Positions 21,172 to 38,901 are shown, numbered from the stretch's first letter. The stretch is DNA of 64,000 bases from Latrodectus hesperus (GCA_037975125.1 CM075853.1:94840543-94904542); one strand, 5' to 3'. Numbers and translations are program-made. The notes: generated by a model not told the origin, from the letters alone.

Positions 21172-23170
21172 GAGGCAATGGTTTGATGAAGGATGCCGCC
21201 TGATTGTGGAAAGCAAGAATGAGGCGTATGATCTGATGATACAGAAACATTACATCGAAGGGGCAAATGAAAGATATAAAGATCTAAGAAGAAAAGAAGA
21301 TTATGAACATGCTTAGATGATGTCTACTAAAATATTAAAAGTTTTAAGGCACAAAAAAAAGATAGAAAGTTTTACCAGATAGTAACTTAAAAGTGAATTT
21401 CAGTCCTAGAACTAAAGCCTGCAGAAAAGGAAATCAATAAATTAAAAAAGATTGGGAAGAGGTTCTAATTAGAAGTGGAATGGACATTTGAAAACTTTTC
21501 TTTTGGGTAGAGATATAAAGAAGAAATAGTTACACATAATATACTATCTACCTAAGGTGATGGAAGTGAGAGATTACAACATCACCCACCAAATTTTCAT
21601 TATGTTGAGTTGGCAATTAGAAAACTAAATGGTAATAAATCTATTGGAATAGATGGTATTAAAGTTGAGCACATAAGCATCAATGGAGCAAAACTAATTA
21701 AAGCAATCCTTAATCTTATCTGGTGTATATTGATACGGGAATAAATGCCCTCCGAGTGGGAAGAAGGGTTTATCTTCCTATTAATGAAAAAAAGAGATAA
21801 GCTTAAATGCTGTAATTTTAGGAAAATCACCCTATTGAATATTTAAAATAAATCTTCTTCATTATATATTACAAACGATCGCTTTCATATAGCTCTAGTG
21901 TAATAGCAACTACCAATGTGGTTTCGAAAAATGAAAAAGAAACATGAAATCACATAATTTCAATTAAAACATATTCTAGAAAAATAAAATGAATATGACA
22001 TTCATACCTATTATCTTTCATCCATTTTTAAGGCTGTTTACGACAACGTCAATGGCGAAAAATTAATCGAAGCTATGAGGGAATTCAGTATATCAACGAA
22101 ATTGATAAATATAACTGTGATGTCTCTAACGGATATATATGAAGTCAAAATGATGTTAAATCTTTCGGGACCTTTTTTTATGCAGAAAGGAGCAAGGACA
22201 CTTCTTCTCACGACTTTTGTTTAATTTGGCTCTAGAAAAAAACTATTAAGGATTTCAAATATTAATGGAATCATCCTGCTGAAAAGCCTCCAGTTACTTA
22301 CTATTGCCGATGATATTGATATCGTTGTGCCATCTAGACAAGCTGTCATTAAGGCTTTCGTTTCATTTGAGAATGTACAGGAAAGTTTCATCGATTCACA
22401 TTAACGATTACAGAACTAAATTTATAGTGCAAGGTATAAAAAAAATATATGCAATTCCTCTGGAGATCAATAATTACATATCTGAAAATGTAAAACAATT
22501 TAAATATTTAAAAATTAATTATATACAAGGATATTAAACTCCAATGATCAAAAAATTGGAATTAGAAGTAGAGCAGCTATGACGAATAGGTGTTTCTATG
22601 GCCTCAGAAATCAACTAAAATAAAATATAGGATGTAAACGCAAAAAAAGGTCTATGTAAGATGCAGATGAGATCTGTTATCCTATACAAAAGTGAATATT
22701 GAGCTCTAACCGAGGTAGAATATCGTTTATTGAATTTTAAGGGAAAATTTTGAGGAAGATTTTTGTAAAAATTATTTATTAATATTTAGAGAAGGCAGAG
22801 AAATTTTTAAGGAAGATTTTGGGACAAATATGAATTAATAATTGGAGAAGACAGTTGTTGAATTCGGTTAGTCATAAAATATACACAAAGTATTGCGAAA
22901 ATGTCATTCTAAAATTTGCAAAAGCTTTGCTCAATCTGTAACGCGGACATATATTCAGATAAGATGATACATTTCACACAAAAAGTAACATCTTCAGGAA
23001 GAGAAACGACAAAGAAGCAAAGCTTCAGCCAGATGATTGGATGAGGTAAGTAAGAATCTAAGAATAATAGGACTGAATGGTGGATGGCCTGTGTTCGCAG
23101 GAATTCAATGAAGTGAAGAATTGGGATGCAGAATTAGTGAGACTGTCTTGAACGGTAACAGACTGTATTG
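21172..23170 (+). pseudogene. Non-LTR retrotransposon reverse transcriptase pseudogene
   Basis: The plus strand shows, in broken frames, the order of a non-LTR ORF2: QWFDEGCRLIVESKNEAYDL in the linker, LAIRKLNGNKSIGIDGIKVE (RT block 1), PSEWEEGFIFLLMKKRDKLK and CCNFRKITLLN (block 2), FKAVYDNVNGEKLIEAMREF (block A), LLTIADDIDIVV (the catalytic YADD site, here IADD), NRCFYGLRNQLK, and a C-terminal RWLDEVSKNLRIIGLNGWW-like segment. This is the family often mis-annotated as craniofacial development protein 2-like. Many stops and frameshifts show it is dead. No poly(A) tail or duplication was found. Confidence 0.8.
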
Positions 23171-23254
23171 CTAACGTGAAGAAGAAATCTGTTATTGAAT
23201 CTGATTAGAAATATAGTTTATTAAATTTATATTAATCAGAAGAGTAGTTGCGGG

Positions 23255-24560
23255 AGGAGATGCCATGCTTGCCACCAGGAATTCAAGTCTTGCAATCGTT
23301 ATTTCTCTTTTTCCAGTGTAAGCTACTCTATCACTTGCACCGATTGTACTAGTTCATAATTCTCTGACACTATTCTAATATACGAAACCACTTCATATTG
23401 AAGCTTAGAAGCATCACAAAGAAAATGCATAAAAATTTCTCGGTATCGCTAAAACCAAAAATATTTTAAGGCACCAATTTCCTCAGTGTTCAACACTTTC
23501 ATATATCATCCCGAGAATTCTTTTCTGGTATTTTAATTAATTTCCTCATTTCATTGACTCCCATTTTTTAAATGCTCTAAGGCATTATCTTGGGAGATCA
23601 ATGTAACAGGATAAATTGTTCCAAAGTATCAAAGAATCTGTATGAAACAGAAAAGATTCTGATCTTATTTATTTTCTTAAGTTTCCAATTTCTTAATTCA
23701 TGAAGATTTTATTTTCATGAAGAATTTCAGTTTTTTTTATCCCGTATCTCATTCCCAGTAAATTAGTAGAATGATCTGTCAAACTGATTTGTTCTTAGTT
23801 TCTGAGATGTAACTTTCTTAGATATTTATTTCAGTAGAGATTTCTTGAAATAAATCTAATTTCTGTATCTTTGGCACTTACCACATAACTGTTCATATAA
23901 AATCTTCTCATCATTTCTGAACGGTATTTTTAGGGTAAAGTCTTGGATTTCCCTTAAAACATCTATTAATAGATCCGATATCTGAGAGTAATTAAAGGGG
24001 ATGAAATCACTACAAATATTACTATGCTATGTCGGCACACAAATTATGAGATCTTCATCACTAAACCATAAAAATGTCAGTTATTATGAGATGCATCATG
24101 TTCCAATCTTATTGACAAAAATATTACATATGTAGAAATTCGATACGAAATCCAAATGTCAAAAACGAACAAGTATCTAGCTAATTTAAAAAATTTCCAT
24201 CAAATTTCTAAAATTTAATTTTCAAATACTGCAACACAGAAAATTTTACTAATTTTTCTTCCTAAGAGAAGCTGTTAATTTTCTCGCATTTAAGTTCAGA
24301 AATTAACCCTAACAAAAGTGTCTTTCAGATTCACCTATCCCTTCATTGGTATCATTTTCATCTCGGACAAAGCAAAAGAATCCGTCTCGTACCTTTTATT
24401 TCATTCCAAAAGCAGTAATTTTCTATTTTCGACAGTAATCTTCAATAATCTCTGTTTACCATTTGAGTTGATTTCATATATTTCAAATTTGTGGCACAAT
24501 GCGCAAACAACTGACGACATTTATTCCTATTTGACATCAATGATTTCATTGGCAATCAGA
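23255..24560 (-). pseudogene. BEL/Pao LTR-retrotransposon Pol relic
   Basis: On the minus strand, in broken frames and in the expected order, I see LGMRYGIKKTEIL (family KVLGxxW region), a block like FDTLGTIYPVTLIS (family FDPLGxxSPV), FLCDASKLQYEVVSYIRI (family HxFxDASxxAYAAVxYxR) and RVAYTGKREITIARLEFLVA (family SRVAPxKxxxIPRLELLA). These mark the end of the reverse transcriptase and the RNase H entry of BEL/Pao elements. The upper part (about 24000-24560) has CALCHKFEIYEINSNG and may belong to the same relic. No LTRs were identified, and stops are frequent. Confidence 0.6.
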
Positions 24561-24599
24561 TTCGGTTCAGAATAGCAAGCTCAATACTCAAAAGCTGAA

Positions 24600-26550
24600 G
24601 TTCAGAGTCCTATCACATTTTGTGTCTAATAGCGGATATAAAAACTCAGAAGATTCAAAATTAGATGCAATTAATATAGAACACAATTAAAATAGAACTC
24701 ATGTTGTTGATTTCAAAAACATCTAATTTGCTGTGTTTTTGAGGAGTCATACATATACATATACAAATTCCAAATTTTTTATTTTATATAGTTACCTGTC
24801 TTTACGTTTGTATACTTTGATAACGCTTTGAATTTCAAATGTTTAGTTAGAAAAAATTTTTGTGCATTAGTTATTTACATAATACATTATTCTTTTGAAT
24901 TTCCTTTAACTATATTTTAACCGCTTTTTAAATAAATTACATTTAAGAAATTTGAAGTTCATCGTCAATAACTCTTTAAATAGTCAAATCTTAATTTCAA
25001 ATTTGATTGTCACGTATCAGTTTTCTTTTAGTATGTGATTTTTTTTGATATTTATTTTTACTTATTAAAAATATTTATATATCTTTTCAGTAAGAGTGAA
25101 AATTTTGCTGGTATTTTTTAAATTCGCTTAAAATTTTATTCATATAATGTTTAATTTTTCTTTAAGAATTCATTAAATTTGCTTTTACTCGAGAAAAATG
25201 ATTACATTAAATCATCTTCTAAATTTACTACAGTTTGTGGCAAATTGCAGTAATAGATATTTTTTATTTTAAAGCCAAATGAAGTATTCACAAAGGTTTT
25301 ATTAAATATGAGAAGTACTTAAATCGGACAAATTATATTTTTTTATTAAATTTTTGGCTTTATTTATAAACGTTACGGCCCAGTTTAATAGTTATAAAAT
25401 AAAACATTTTTGTAAAAGGATGCCAAATATTATAAGTTAACAACTATTTTTAACACAGTATGAGGATATATCCTTCGGCAATTTATTTATTTTGTCATTT
25501 CATTAATTATTTTAAAATCTTTTTTAGAATTGATCATGTGTTTTGAAATTAGTTTAATTTAAACTTGTATTTGCAAAACAATCTTTTCTATATTTTAATA
25601 TAGTCAAGTGGGACTTTTATTAAATTGTAAAAACTACTTTGCATACGAGCCCTGTGTGGTTTTTAAATAAGAATATGCCAACCGTTATTGTAATATGTAA
25701 GCAGAATTTATAATTTAAAGATTGGTAGTTGAAAAAAATGCGGCAGATATAAATACTACAAATATTGCCTTAAAATATCAAAGAACCATCTAGAAATCAA
25801 GTTGAGAAAGATATAAATAATGACAAGAAACAAAAAACAAAATCGAAGGAGTGTATTAGTTCTACAAACTTCAAAATAAATTCAACTAAATTTCTAACGA
25901 AAAACTTATAGTAAAAATAAGTAGTTTTGGTTGAAGTATAACATGTTTCTTTAAAAATAATACTCTAAGATCAACCAAATGTTAACCAAATTATTAAAAT
26001 TTTTCCAAAATTGACAGTCATTCGATAGCAGTTCAAAGTTTGGGTTGCCAAAAAAATGAAAAATTTTAATTAATTCAAAATGAGAGCACGCCAAAAGGAT
26101 CATACAACATCTGTATTCAAAAGTTTCATTATCTTACTTAGAATAGAAGCTTTTACAGAAAAAATCCTATATTTAGATTACAAATGGTCCATTAACAACA
26201 GTAAAGAGAACAAATACTGTTCATGACAAACACAACAATTTTGTGTTCGTCACCAACAGTATTTGTATTCAAAAAAATACATAATTAAAATGTGAATTTT
26301 TTTTTTAATTTTGTGTTTATCCAGATACAAATACATTGTATAGTGACAAATGCATAGGACGCGAAACAATTATACTTATCTTCACAGTCTTAAGTTACTG
26401 TAGTCATAGTTCTGGAGTTCTTTGCATATGTATTCTTTACATATGCATATGTATATTCATTGCATATGCAGATTGTTGCATTGCATTGCATATGCATATT
26501 CTTTACTTATGCAGTATGTCTGTATCTTTCATTATTATGTGAGGTTAGTC
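24600..26550. other. AT-rich intronic stretch without recognised features
   Basis: There are only homopolymer-rich sequence and, at 26420-26510, local repeats of gcatatg. No coding segment is supported. Confidence 0.5.
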
Positions 26551-26559
26551 TAAGCTTTA

Positions 26560-26720
26560 ATGGACCAGGGTTGATAACTGAACAACCACTGCATAATGTT
26601 GCACCGTGATCGAGAGAAGAAGTCGACACTGAGTTAGTACCCACCTCTTCCTGTTACACCAACGGAAGGAGATGATGCTGACGGAAATTTTTACGTATTT
26701 TTACTTCTCAGCACAATGGT
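26560..26720 (-). mobile_element. SINE-like repeat, family C, fragment
   Basis: The minus strand shares with 30085-30535 the block that reads on the plus strand cctgttacaccaacggaagg (family: gccacaccaacggaagga) and neighbouring GC-richer sequence. Boundaries are approximate. Confidence 0.5.
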
Positions 26721-27544
26721 CTTCGGTTGCGTCAGGTAAGGAATACGCATATATCCTATCTATCTAATAAATATATACAGAATACGCATATATTTATTAA
26801 TATAAGAGAGTTTCTCTGAATATATAACTTTATATCTATTCAAACATGTAGCACATACAAACATGTATTTGAACTTATATAATGCAACTGCATCAACAAA
26901 TACAATCGCCTAACTGAGGGATAAAATATGGTAATCAGCACTGATACATAAAAATTGGTATATTTTTCAGATGAATGATTCCTACACAAACAGGGAAAAA
27001 ATCCAATGATTGGAATAAGCAAATGCATTTTATTTTTAATAGGAATTTATAATTTCCATCATAATATTTCATCAGAAATATGCAGAACGAAATTTTGAAG
27101 TAATGCTGCAAGAAAAAGAGTTGGCTTGAATACTTCCGGTAATAGATGATTTATTGTTGTCTGGAGATTTTTAACTGTCTGCGTGAAACTGCGATATTTC
27201 GTGCGATTCACTGTGGTTTCGCTGTTGGTAATAAAAACAAAAATATTTTAAATATGTTTAAAAAAAAGCTTCACGTAGTCCTTACTTTTATCATTAAATA
27301 AAATATTCTGCAATTGTTTGCTTAATAAGGATTGTTCTGAATTTTTTGTTGTATTTTATTTATATTTTATAAATTTATTTTTTTTAATACTGAATGATAA
27401 TTATTATTTTGAATAAAAAATTGAATTTTTTTTATTACAGTACTGTTTATGATAATTTTGCAATTTCACTTTTTAAAAAAAGTTTTTACTTAAAAATTTC
27501 GCTCAATAAGAAAAAAATTTCATGCCTTTAATAGAAAGAGCTCA

Positions 27545-27660
27545 ACATGCCTTTACATTGTTGTCTCTTCAGAGTAAAAGAACCCGGATTCGATTCTGGC
27601 CACTGTGAACAATGGGAGTTGGATGTTTTTATATTTTCTGCATGACCGTCTATCAAAGAA
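27545..27660 (+). mobile_element. tRNA-derived SINE, family D, fragment
   Basis: A head with tcagagtaaaagaacccgga, the B box gattcgattctgg and the following caatgggagttggatgtt resembles the family D copies at 15776 and 16060 (caaca...gatggatgt, aatgggagaggaatgtt). The element is cut short before the (TA)n tract. Confidence 0.5.
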
Positions 27661-27689
27661 GGTATTTTTGAGTTCTCAGGGCTTCGTTT

Positions 27690-30084
<2,395 letters not shown>

Positions 30085-30535
30085 TATGCGGGTGGGAGCT
30101 TCGGCTCCTGACTGAGATATCCAAGTAGGACAGGTTGAAGAGAGCATATCAGACGAAGAAGTACACTCTGGTTTCCCAGGTTGGAGGTTTTAAAGCTCCA
30201 TTGGCTCAGTAGCTTCACGCAAGCTCAGCAAAGTGAAGCATCATTTGCCGCGGGCAGTGGTTGGGATGGTGACTACGACGTACTCTTCTTCTCTGGGTTG
30301 TTGGAGCTCCGTGGATTGGGGACGTGTCCACGTTAATATGTGACGTCCAAAGTCCTTCCGTTGGTGTGGCGTGGATGTGGAGAGGAAAGGGCCAGCTCAT
30401 GTGTGACCTCGTCACCTGACCATGGTTCAAAATTACGAGGCATTTGGTGATGGGCGAGTATTCCAAACCCGTTAACCTAATGGTACAGTCTGGGGTTCGC
30501 CTACACCGCTATGTATGTATGTTGGGGGATTGTCC
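30085..30535 (+). mobile_element. SINE-like repeat, family C, longest copy
   Basis: A GC-richer block against an AT-rich background. It shares a long ordered set of blocks with the minus strand of 4240-4625 (gaagcatcatttg, gggcagtgg, ggggacgtgt, cctcgtcacctgac, catggttcaaaattacgagg, cccgttaacct). Its end (acccgttaacc, cagtctggggttcgcc) also resembles 32885-33015. The 83-codon minus-strand open frame inside it is a shadow of the repeat. Confidence 0.7.
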
Positions 30536-30539
30536 AACC

Positions 30540-31370
30540 AATAAAAAACTTATTGTTGCGAAATTATCAAAAATTCAGCAAAATATATAGAGGAAGGCAG
30601 AAAGATAAAAGAATAGTTGGATGTCTAAGAAAAACGGCTGGATAAGGTTGGAAGAGGAAGATCAAAAATTGTGTGTGGAAGAAAAAGGTCATGGGTCAAA
30701 AAAAGTTGAGCTGCTTCACGAATTTTGTTAAAATTTTGCATAAATTGCGTAGAGCCAAGTAGTAGTAGTATAAAGGTATTTGTTAATGGATGTCGACTTA
30801 TTTACTTTCTGTGGCATAGAGAACATAGACGGTGTCAATTTCTAGCCAAATGGCTAAAACTCAGCGCCATCAATTATAGTCGATTATCACAATAGCTGAC
30901 GAAGGGCTGTACCAACAATCATTACAAAAATTGATTGCATTCAACTGTCACTATAGTTGCCCATTGGTGGTGGCCATAATTAACATGTTTGAGCATAAAT
31001 TTTCTTAAAAAATTTTTTTCTAAGAATTATTGCTTTAGATTTGCTTATTTTTTAATTTTATATTGACTAAGCATCAAAGTGAGTCAGACATTTTATAGAC
31101 ACTGTGTAAAATGTCTACATTATATTTTATTAATGGAGGAAATATTAATCTTCGTTTCACTAATGCAATATATTATCCCCAAAATAGATATTACATTAAC
31201 TAATGTTGCATATTAATCCATGAAAAATTCTTAAAAAAATTACGTAAAAGGACATAAATTTTAAAATAAGAATTGAAAATATTTCACTAAAATGTAAAAT
31301 AAAATTGGCATGGAAATTAAAAATTAGCTTGATTTACGCATCTAAATAATAATTAAGCTGAGGAATAAGA
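30540..31370. other. Unassigned intronic stretch
   Basis: 30600-30760 holds a Lys/Arg-rich, frame-broken segment (gaagaaaaaggtcatgggtc region) that looks like repeat-derived coding remains but that I could not assign. The rest is AT-rich without signal. Confidence 0.4.
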
Positions 31371-31377
31371 ACTCAGT

Positions 31378-32110
31378 CTTTCAGGAAGAGGTCATAGCCT
31401 TTTTCGAAGCTGTCAAATTCACTGATGCACGAGGCCTCAGATCTGTAACCATTTGGTCTGATACCTCATCAACTTTGCATGCGTTACTTAACCCACTACA
31501 CACATCATCAATTATACATGTCATACAGGTAAAACTAGCAGTTGCAACTTCGCACATCAATCTAAGCTGGATTAAAGCGCATCAAGGTGATGTTGGAAAT
31601 GAGTGCGCAGACATCGCTGCAAAGGAAGCCACAAAAATTGATGAATCCGAAGCATTAGTGATTCCATATCCAAAATCTTCACTTATCAAACAACTGAAGC
31701 ACTTTACACTTCAAAAATGGCAGTCTCTGTGGGACAATGCAACAACAGGTCGAATGATCAAACATCTACTCTCAGAAGTCTTTAGCAAGCTAACGTATGA
31801 TAATCCATACCTCAACCAGCTGCTAACATTTCACGGCCCATTTCCACAGTACTTCCGCAGATTCGGAAAGGCAACTTCATTCACCTGTATCTGTGGAGCC
31901 CAAGGGGATCCTTTCCATTATGTCCTACAGTGCCCAGAGACTGAGAAATACCACCTAAAATACCAATCCCAACAGATCAACAAGGGATTCCTGAGATTTT
32001 GCATGAATGATCGTCACCGTAGGTTACTCCTCATAAAGCTGATGATAATCTCAACAAACGAGGACTGGAACTTAGTTGGGTTACAAGCCACACTCCCGCA
32101 GACGTCATAG
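31378..32110 (+). pseudogene. 5'-truncated non-LTR retrotransposon: RNase H domain and C-terminus
   Basis: An open frame of about 240 codons with no start of its own. It begins NSVFQEEVIAFFEAVKFTDA (RNase H Glu), then VTIWSDTSSTLHALLNP (Asp), LSWIKAHQGDVGNECADIAA (the family xxHxGxxGNExAD segment with the final Asp), and a C-terminal CICGAQGDPFHYVLQCPE with the Cys-His pattern CxCGxxxDxxHxxxxC typical of jockey/I-type ORF2 ends. It is intact to a TAG at 32108-32110 and therefore younger than the other relics, but the endonuclease and RT are missing, as expected for 5' truncation. Confidence 0.85.
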
Positions 32111-32460
32111 AATTTTCCACAGACGAGTCAGGAAACTATTATTAAAGTTAACTCTTTTAAACAACTAGTAATAGTGCTTAAATTTTTTTTATGAACTTAT
32201 TGAAATTTTGAACAATATGTTTCGAATTGCATAAACTTCTCGAACATTATGAGCCCACTTTTGAACTTTAAAAACCTTTTGAACCCTATACACTTTTAGA
32301 ATCTTAGAAACCTTTTAAAATTTTTGAACTTAAAATGCTTTTAAAAGTTAAGGTGTTTATTAAACTTTTATAAATTCCTCACCTGTATATAGTTATCATC
32401 TTTCTTTCACACCATTTTTTTCCTTTTCATAATTAAGTGTTCATACTATCTAAAATATTG
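32111..32460 (+). other. Probable 3' UTR of the non-LTR element, with short imperfect repeats
   Basis: Downstream of the retrotransposon stop the sequence holds several irregular repeats of ttttgaac/ttttagaa (about 32245-32345). The end of the element is not clear. Confidence 0.4.
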
Positions 32461-32476
32461 CCTTCACTGTATATAA
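32461..32476. repeat. Target-site duplication, left copy (SINE B at 32477-32650)
   Basis: The 16-mer ccttcactgtatataa is repeated exactly at 32651-32666. Confidence 0.92.
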
Positions 32477-32650
32477 GCCGAGCTGGCTGCCGAATGGTTA
32501 GCACTCTTGCCTTCGGTCCAACAGTTCATTTGTCGAATCCCACCTTGGGCATGGATGTTTGTAGTGGTTCGGAATCCACTTTAAGCAGTAGGTCCCGGTC
32601 TAATAGCCCTCGTGCGCAAAAAATGACCGTTGAGCGACAAACAAACCAAA
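32477..32650 (+). mobile_element. tRNA-derived SINE, family B, intact copy
   Basis: It starts gccgagctggctgccgaatg with the A-box-like gaatggttagcactc and a B-box-like gtcgaatccc, then gggcatggatgtttgtagtg, ggtcccggtctaatagccc and gaccgttgagcgacaaac, ending in acaaaccaaa. A perfect 16-bp duplication on both sides defines the 174-bp element exactly and suggests a fairly recent insertion. The overlapping open frames on both strands are shadows. Confidence 0.93.
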
Positions 32651-32666
32651 CCTTCACTGTATATAA
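32651..32666. repeat. Target-site duplication, right copy (SINE B at 32477-32650)
   Basis: Exact copy of 32461-32476. Confidence 0.92.
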
Positions 32667-32884
32667 TGTATTTAGTGTCATAACTATTCTACAAATTGTT
32701 AACTGTCTTTTCATTGATTGTAAATTGTTTCTTCATTAATTGTTATGTGTGTCATCATGACAAAAATTTTGTTTGTAACTCAGAGAAAATATTTAATACT
32801 ATTGGCTGATGTTTAACAGGGCTAAAAGTCCCTTAAAATGTATTGTAACTTCTTGCTACCATTTTCTGAACACAATTTGATTGC

Positions 32885-33015
32885 CTTTATAAATGCCACA
32901 ATGGTTTCACCCTCAGGGACCTCGTTGAGGTGTGGAGCACACTAGGTGTTGGGGAGACAGCACCCGTTAACCTTAAAGTGCAGTCTGGTGTCTTCCCACA
33001 CAGTTTTGTATGCAT
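32885..33015 (+). mobile_element. Repeat fragment related to the end of family C
   Basis: It shares acctcgttgagg, cacccgttaacctt, gtgcagtctgg and the following c/t-rich end and tatgcat with the 3' part of 30085-30535. Confidence 0.5.
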
Positions 33016-33483
33016 CTAAATAATAGCTATCAGAACAGAAAATCTATGAAAATATTATACTTGTAGCTGATTTTAATAGATGACTAATAAGAACGTTTTG
33101 ATATCTACGATAAAATTCTTAAATTAAATACAAATTTTACACTTTGTTAGTTTTATCAGAATATATATTCACGATAAAAAATCTAGTTTATCATTTATAG
33201 CAAAGTAAGCTTAATGGTGTTATATTAGAACAGAAAAAGAGAATATAAGGCTTATAAGAAATTATGTATTATTGCGAAAATAATTTGAAAAATATTCTTA
33301 TTTTTGTTGACACTGTATTGTGGATTGCCTAACTACAAATACTAGTAAAGCTTTATAATATTTAGCATGTATATTATTATTTTTCAGGTAAACGTTTCAC
33401 GGATAATAAACCTTATTCACCAGTCGCAAATGAAAACGCCCATAGAACATGAGTCGCATTGTCAGATGTACATGCAGACAGTA

Positions 33484-33525
33484 GTTAAATAACGAAAGAT
33501 GTACACTTTTCTTTCGTTATTTAAC
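33484..33525. repeat. Perfect inverted repeat: 16-bp arms, 10-nt loop
   Basis: gttaaataacgaaaga (33484-33499) and tctttcgttatttaac (33510-33525) are exact reverse complements around tgtacacttt. Confidence 0.92.
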
Positions 33526-34062
33526 AATGTTTAGAATCGGATCAACAACTTTTTCTCCAAAAAACGTGATAATTATAGTATAAAGTTTAATTATTTTCAC
33601 ACGTACAAATCACATAATAATAAATCCATAGAGATTAAAAAATTAATACAAATAAAAAATCTTATTTCTTTTCAAAGAATAATGATTTGCTGAGCACGCT
33701 TGAGATATTTAGAGATTTTTCAAATTTAGATCAAATTATTACTTTCTTTTTGATATTTTAAAAATTAAATCAGTCAAAATAATTTTGTTAGTAAAATATT
33801 AAGTGGATGTGATGCTGTAATATTTTCATATAATTTGAATTCATGAATGAAAAACATTTTTTGCGTTTGTAGTAGATACAAGCATATATTTTCAATAAAA
33901 TTAACATCTTTAGCATTTTATCTTAATTTATAGTTATAATAAAAGAAATATTGAATTAGCGGTTCTCAGAGTCACGTGAAATCATTTAATTTTGGTAGAT
34001 GAGAAAATGTCCGCTGCCAATTTTGCTGCTTTCGCCAAGCGGTGAGCTAAAGTAGGATTTTT

Positions 34063-37800
<3,738 letters not shown>

Positions 37801-37809
37801 ACCCAACAG

Positions 37810-38108
37810 TAGTTTTCAGTATAACAAAAATTGAACACGATACCGATAACAATAATCAATACCGATAGTGGTTTCTGGTATAATACAAAATTGTGCTATC
37901 AGTAATAATAACCAATTCCATTGCGAGTTTTCGAATCAACAATTATTGATTGTATTATCGGTTGTAAGCAATATTATTAACGGTTTTTGATAAAACAAAG
38001 CAATAACTGTGATTGCGATAATAATAATAAAATCGATGCCACTGCCGGTTTCGCATGAAATAATAGTTGATTTTGATATAATAATACCACAATCAGTTAT
38101 AGTTGTGA
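37810..38108. repeat. Degenerate minisatellite, about five units of 56-62 bp
   Basis: Units start with a G/T-rich box (gtagttttcagtataac, gtggtttctggtataat, gagttttcgaatcaac, cggtttttgataaaac, ccggtttcgcatgaaat) and end with aataataaccaa/aataataaaatcga-like sequence. Divergence between units is high. Confidence 0.6.
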
Positions 38109-38146
38109 TATAATGCTTTAAAAATTTTTTTAATTGAGAATATAGT

Positions 38147-38901
38147 TAGGCTTGTCAGATTTCTGAAATATCCAACCGGAATTCTCCCCTTCTGTAGCGT
38201 CAATTGTATAAATAATAAATAACAAGCATATAAATTTAAATATTTTATTTCTGACACCTAATATTTATGAGTTACTTAAGTAAGAATAAATAGTTTGAAT
38301 AAGGAATATATATAAAAATTTGAGTAAAATTTAGTTGTATCATAATTGGCCAAGACGTTTTTAGAAAGTCTTTCTTGGCTTCAATCTTGTTGTAAAAACC
38401 TTCACGTGCTAATCCGTTAACTGTTGGTTTCTTCATCAAATTCTTATTATCAGCCTATGAGTTGTTCATCAAAGAAAATACTCTCTACTGGTGCAGAAAG
38501 CATATTCAACAATGTTGATCAGATTGAGAGTTTCTTTGTGATTATCCTTGAAGTGTCCAAACAATCTGTACCATTTTTTTCAATTGAAATGAACGCATCT
38601 TTGGTAATCTTTTATTGCTTTCACTGTTCTCAATTTGATTGCAAATATTCATTAACAAATTTGCGCACGGCCACGATCAGCAAGGCAAAACGATACAATG
38701 AAAATATTACTTATCAGGAAATCATCACTCTTCAATGGTTTTCACTTATCATACCGAATAGAAATGAATGGCAAATTACTTTAAATAATCCTTCAAAGTT
38801 AATTATTTTAAACTTTTTTGTTCATCTATAAAATCAAATTTAATTTTTACCGGCCGGAACGCAGAGATTTTGTTCGAAAACCGGGACGTTTGGCAAGCAT
38901 A
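38147..38901 (-). mobile_element. Internally deleted hAT transposon
   Basis: The left end taggcttgtcagatttc and the inverted right end (reverse complement tatgcttgccaaacg) look like hAT terminal repeats, with subterminal ccgg motifs (aaccggaattc; gaaaaccgggacg). Between them lies only the C-terminal part of a minus-strand transposase. A perfect 8-bp duplication could not be demonstrated, so the ends are tentative. Confidence 0.6.
38345..38700 (-). pseudogene. hAT transposase C-terminal (dimerisation) fragment
   Basis: The minus strand reads, across frames, FKDNHKETLNLINIVEYAFC, SAPVESIF, SLMNNS then ADNKNL, and EGFYNKIEAKKDFLK. This follows the hAT C-terminal pattern (NHKxxLxLxxxxxxxxxxxxxxxERxFSxMNxxxxDxRNxL, then EFYxxIxxKKxLLK) of the KIAA1586/ZNF862-like group. 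The 135-codon plus-strand frame here is a shadow. Confidence 0.55.

Noticed and set aside
23111..23127. 17-mer aagtgaagaattgggat shared with the inverted-repeat element at 17613-17629
   Set aside because: A single shared 17-mer between two AT-rich segments of this window is compatible with chance, and the similarity does not extend far.
30215..30466. 83-codon minus-strand frame rich in His, Pro and Arg
   Set aside because: It is antisense to a dispersed family C repeat whose other copies do not keep the frame.
38424..38831. 135-codon plus-strand frame
   Set aside because: The opposite strand carries a recognisable hAT transposase end, so this is a shadow.
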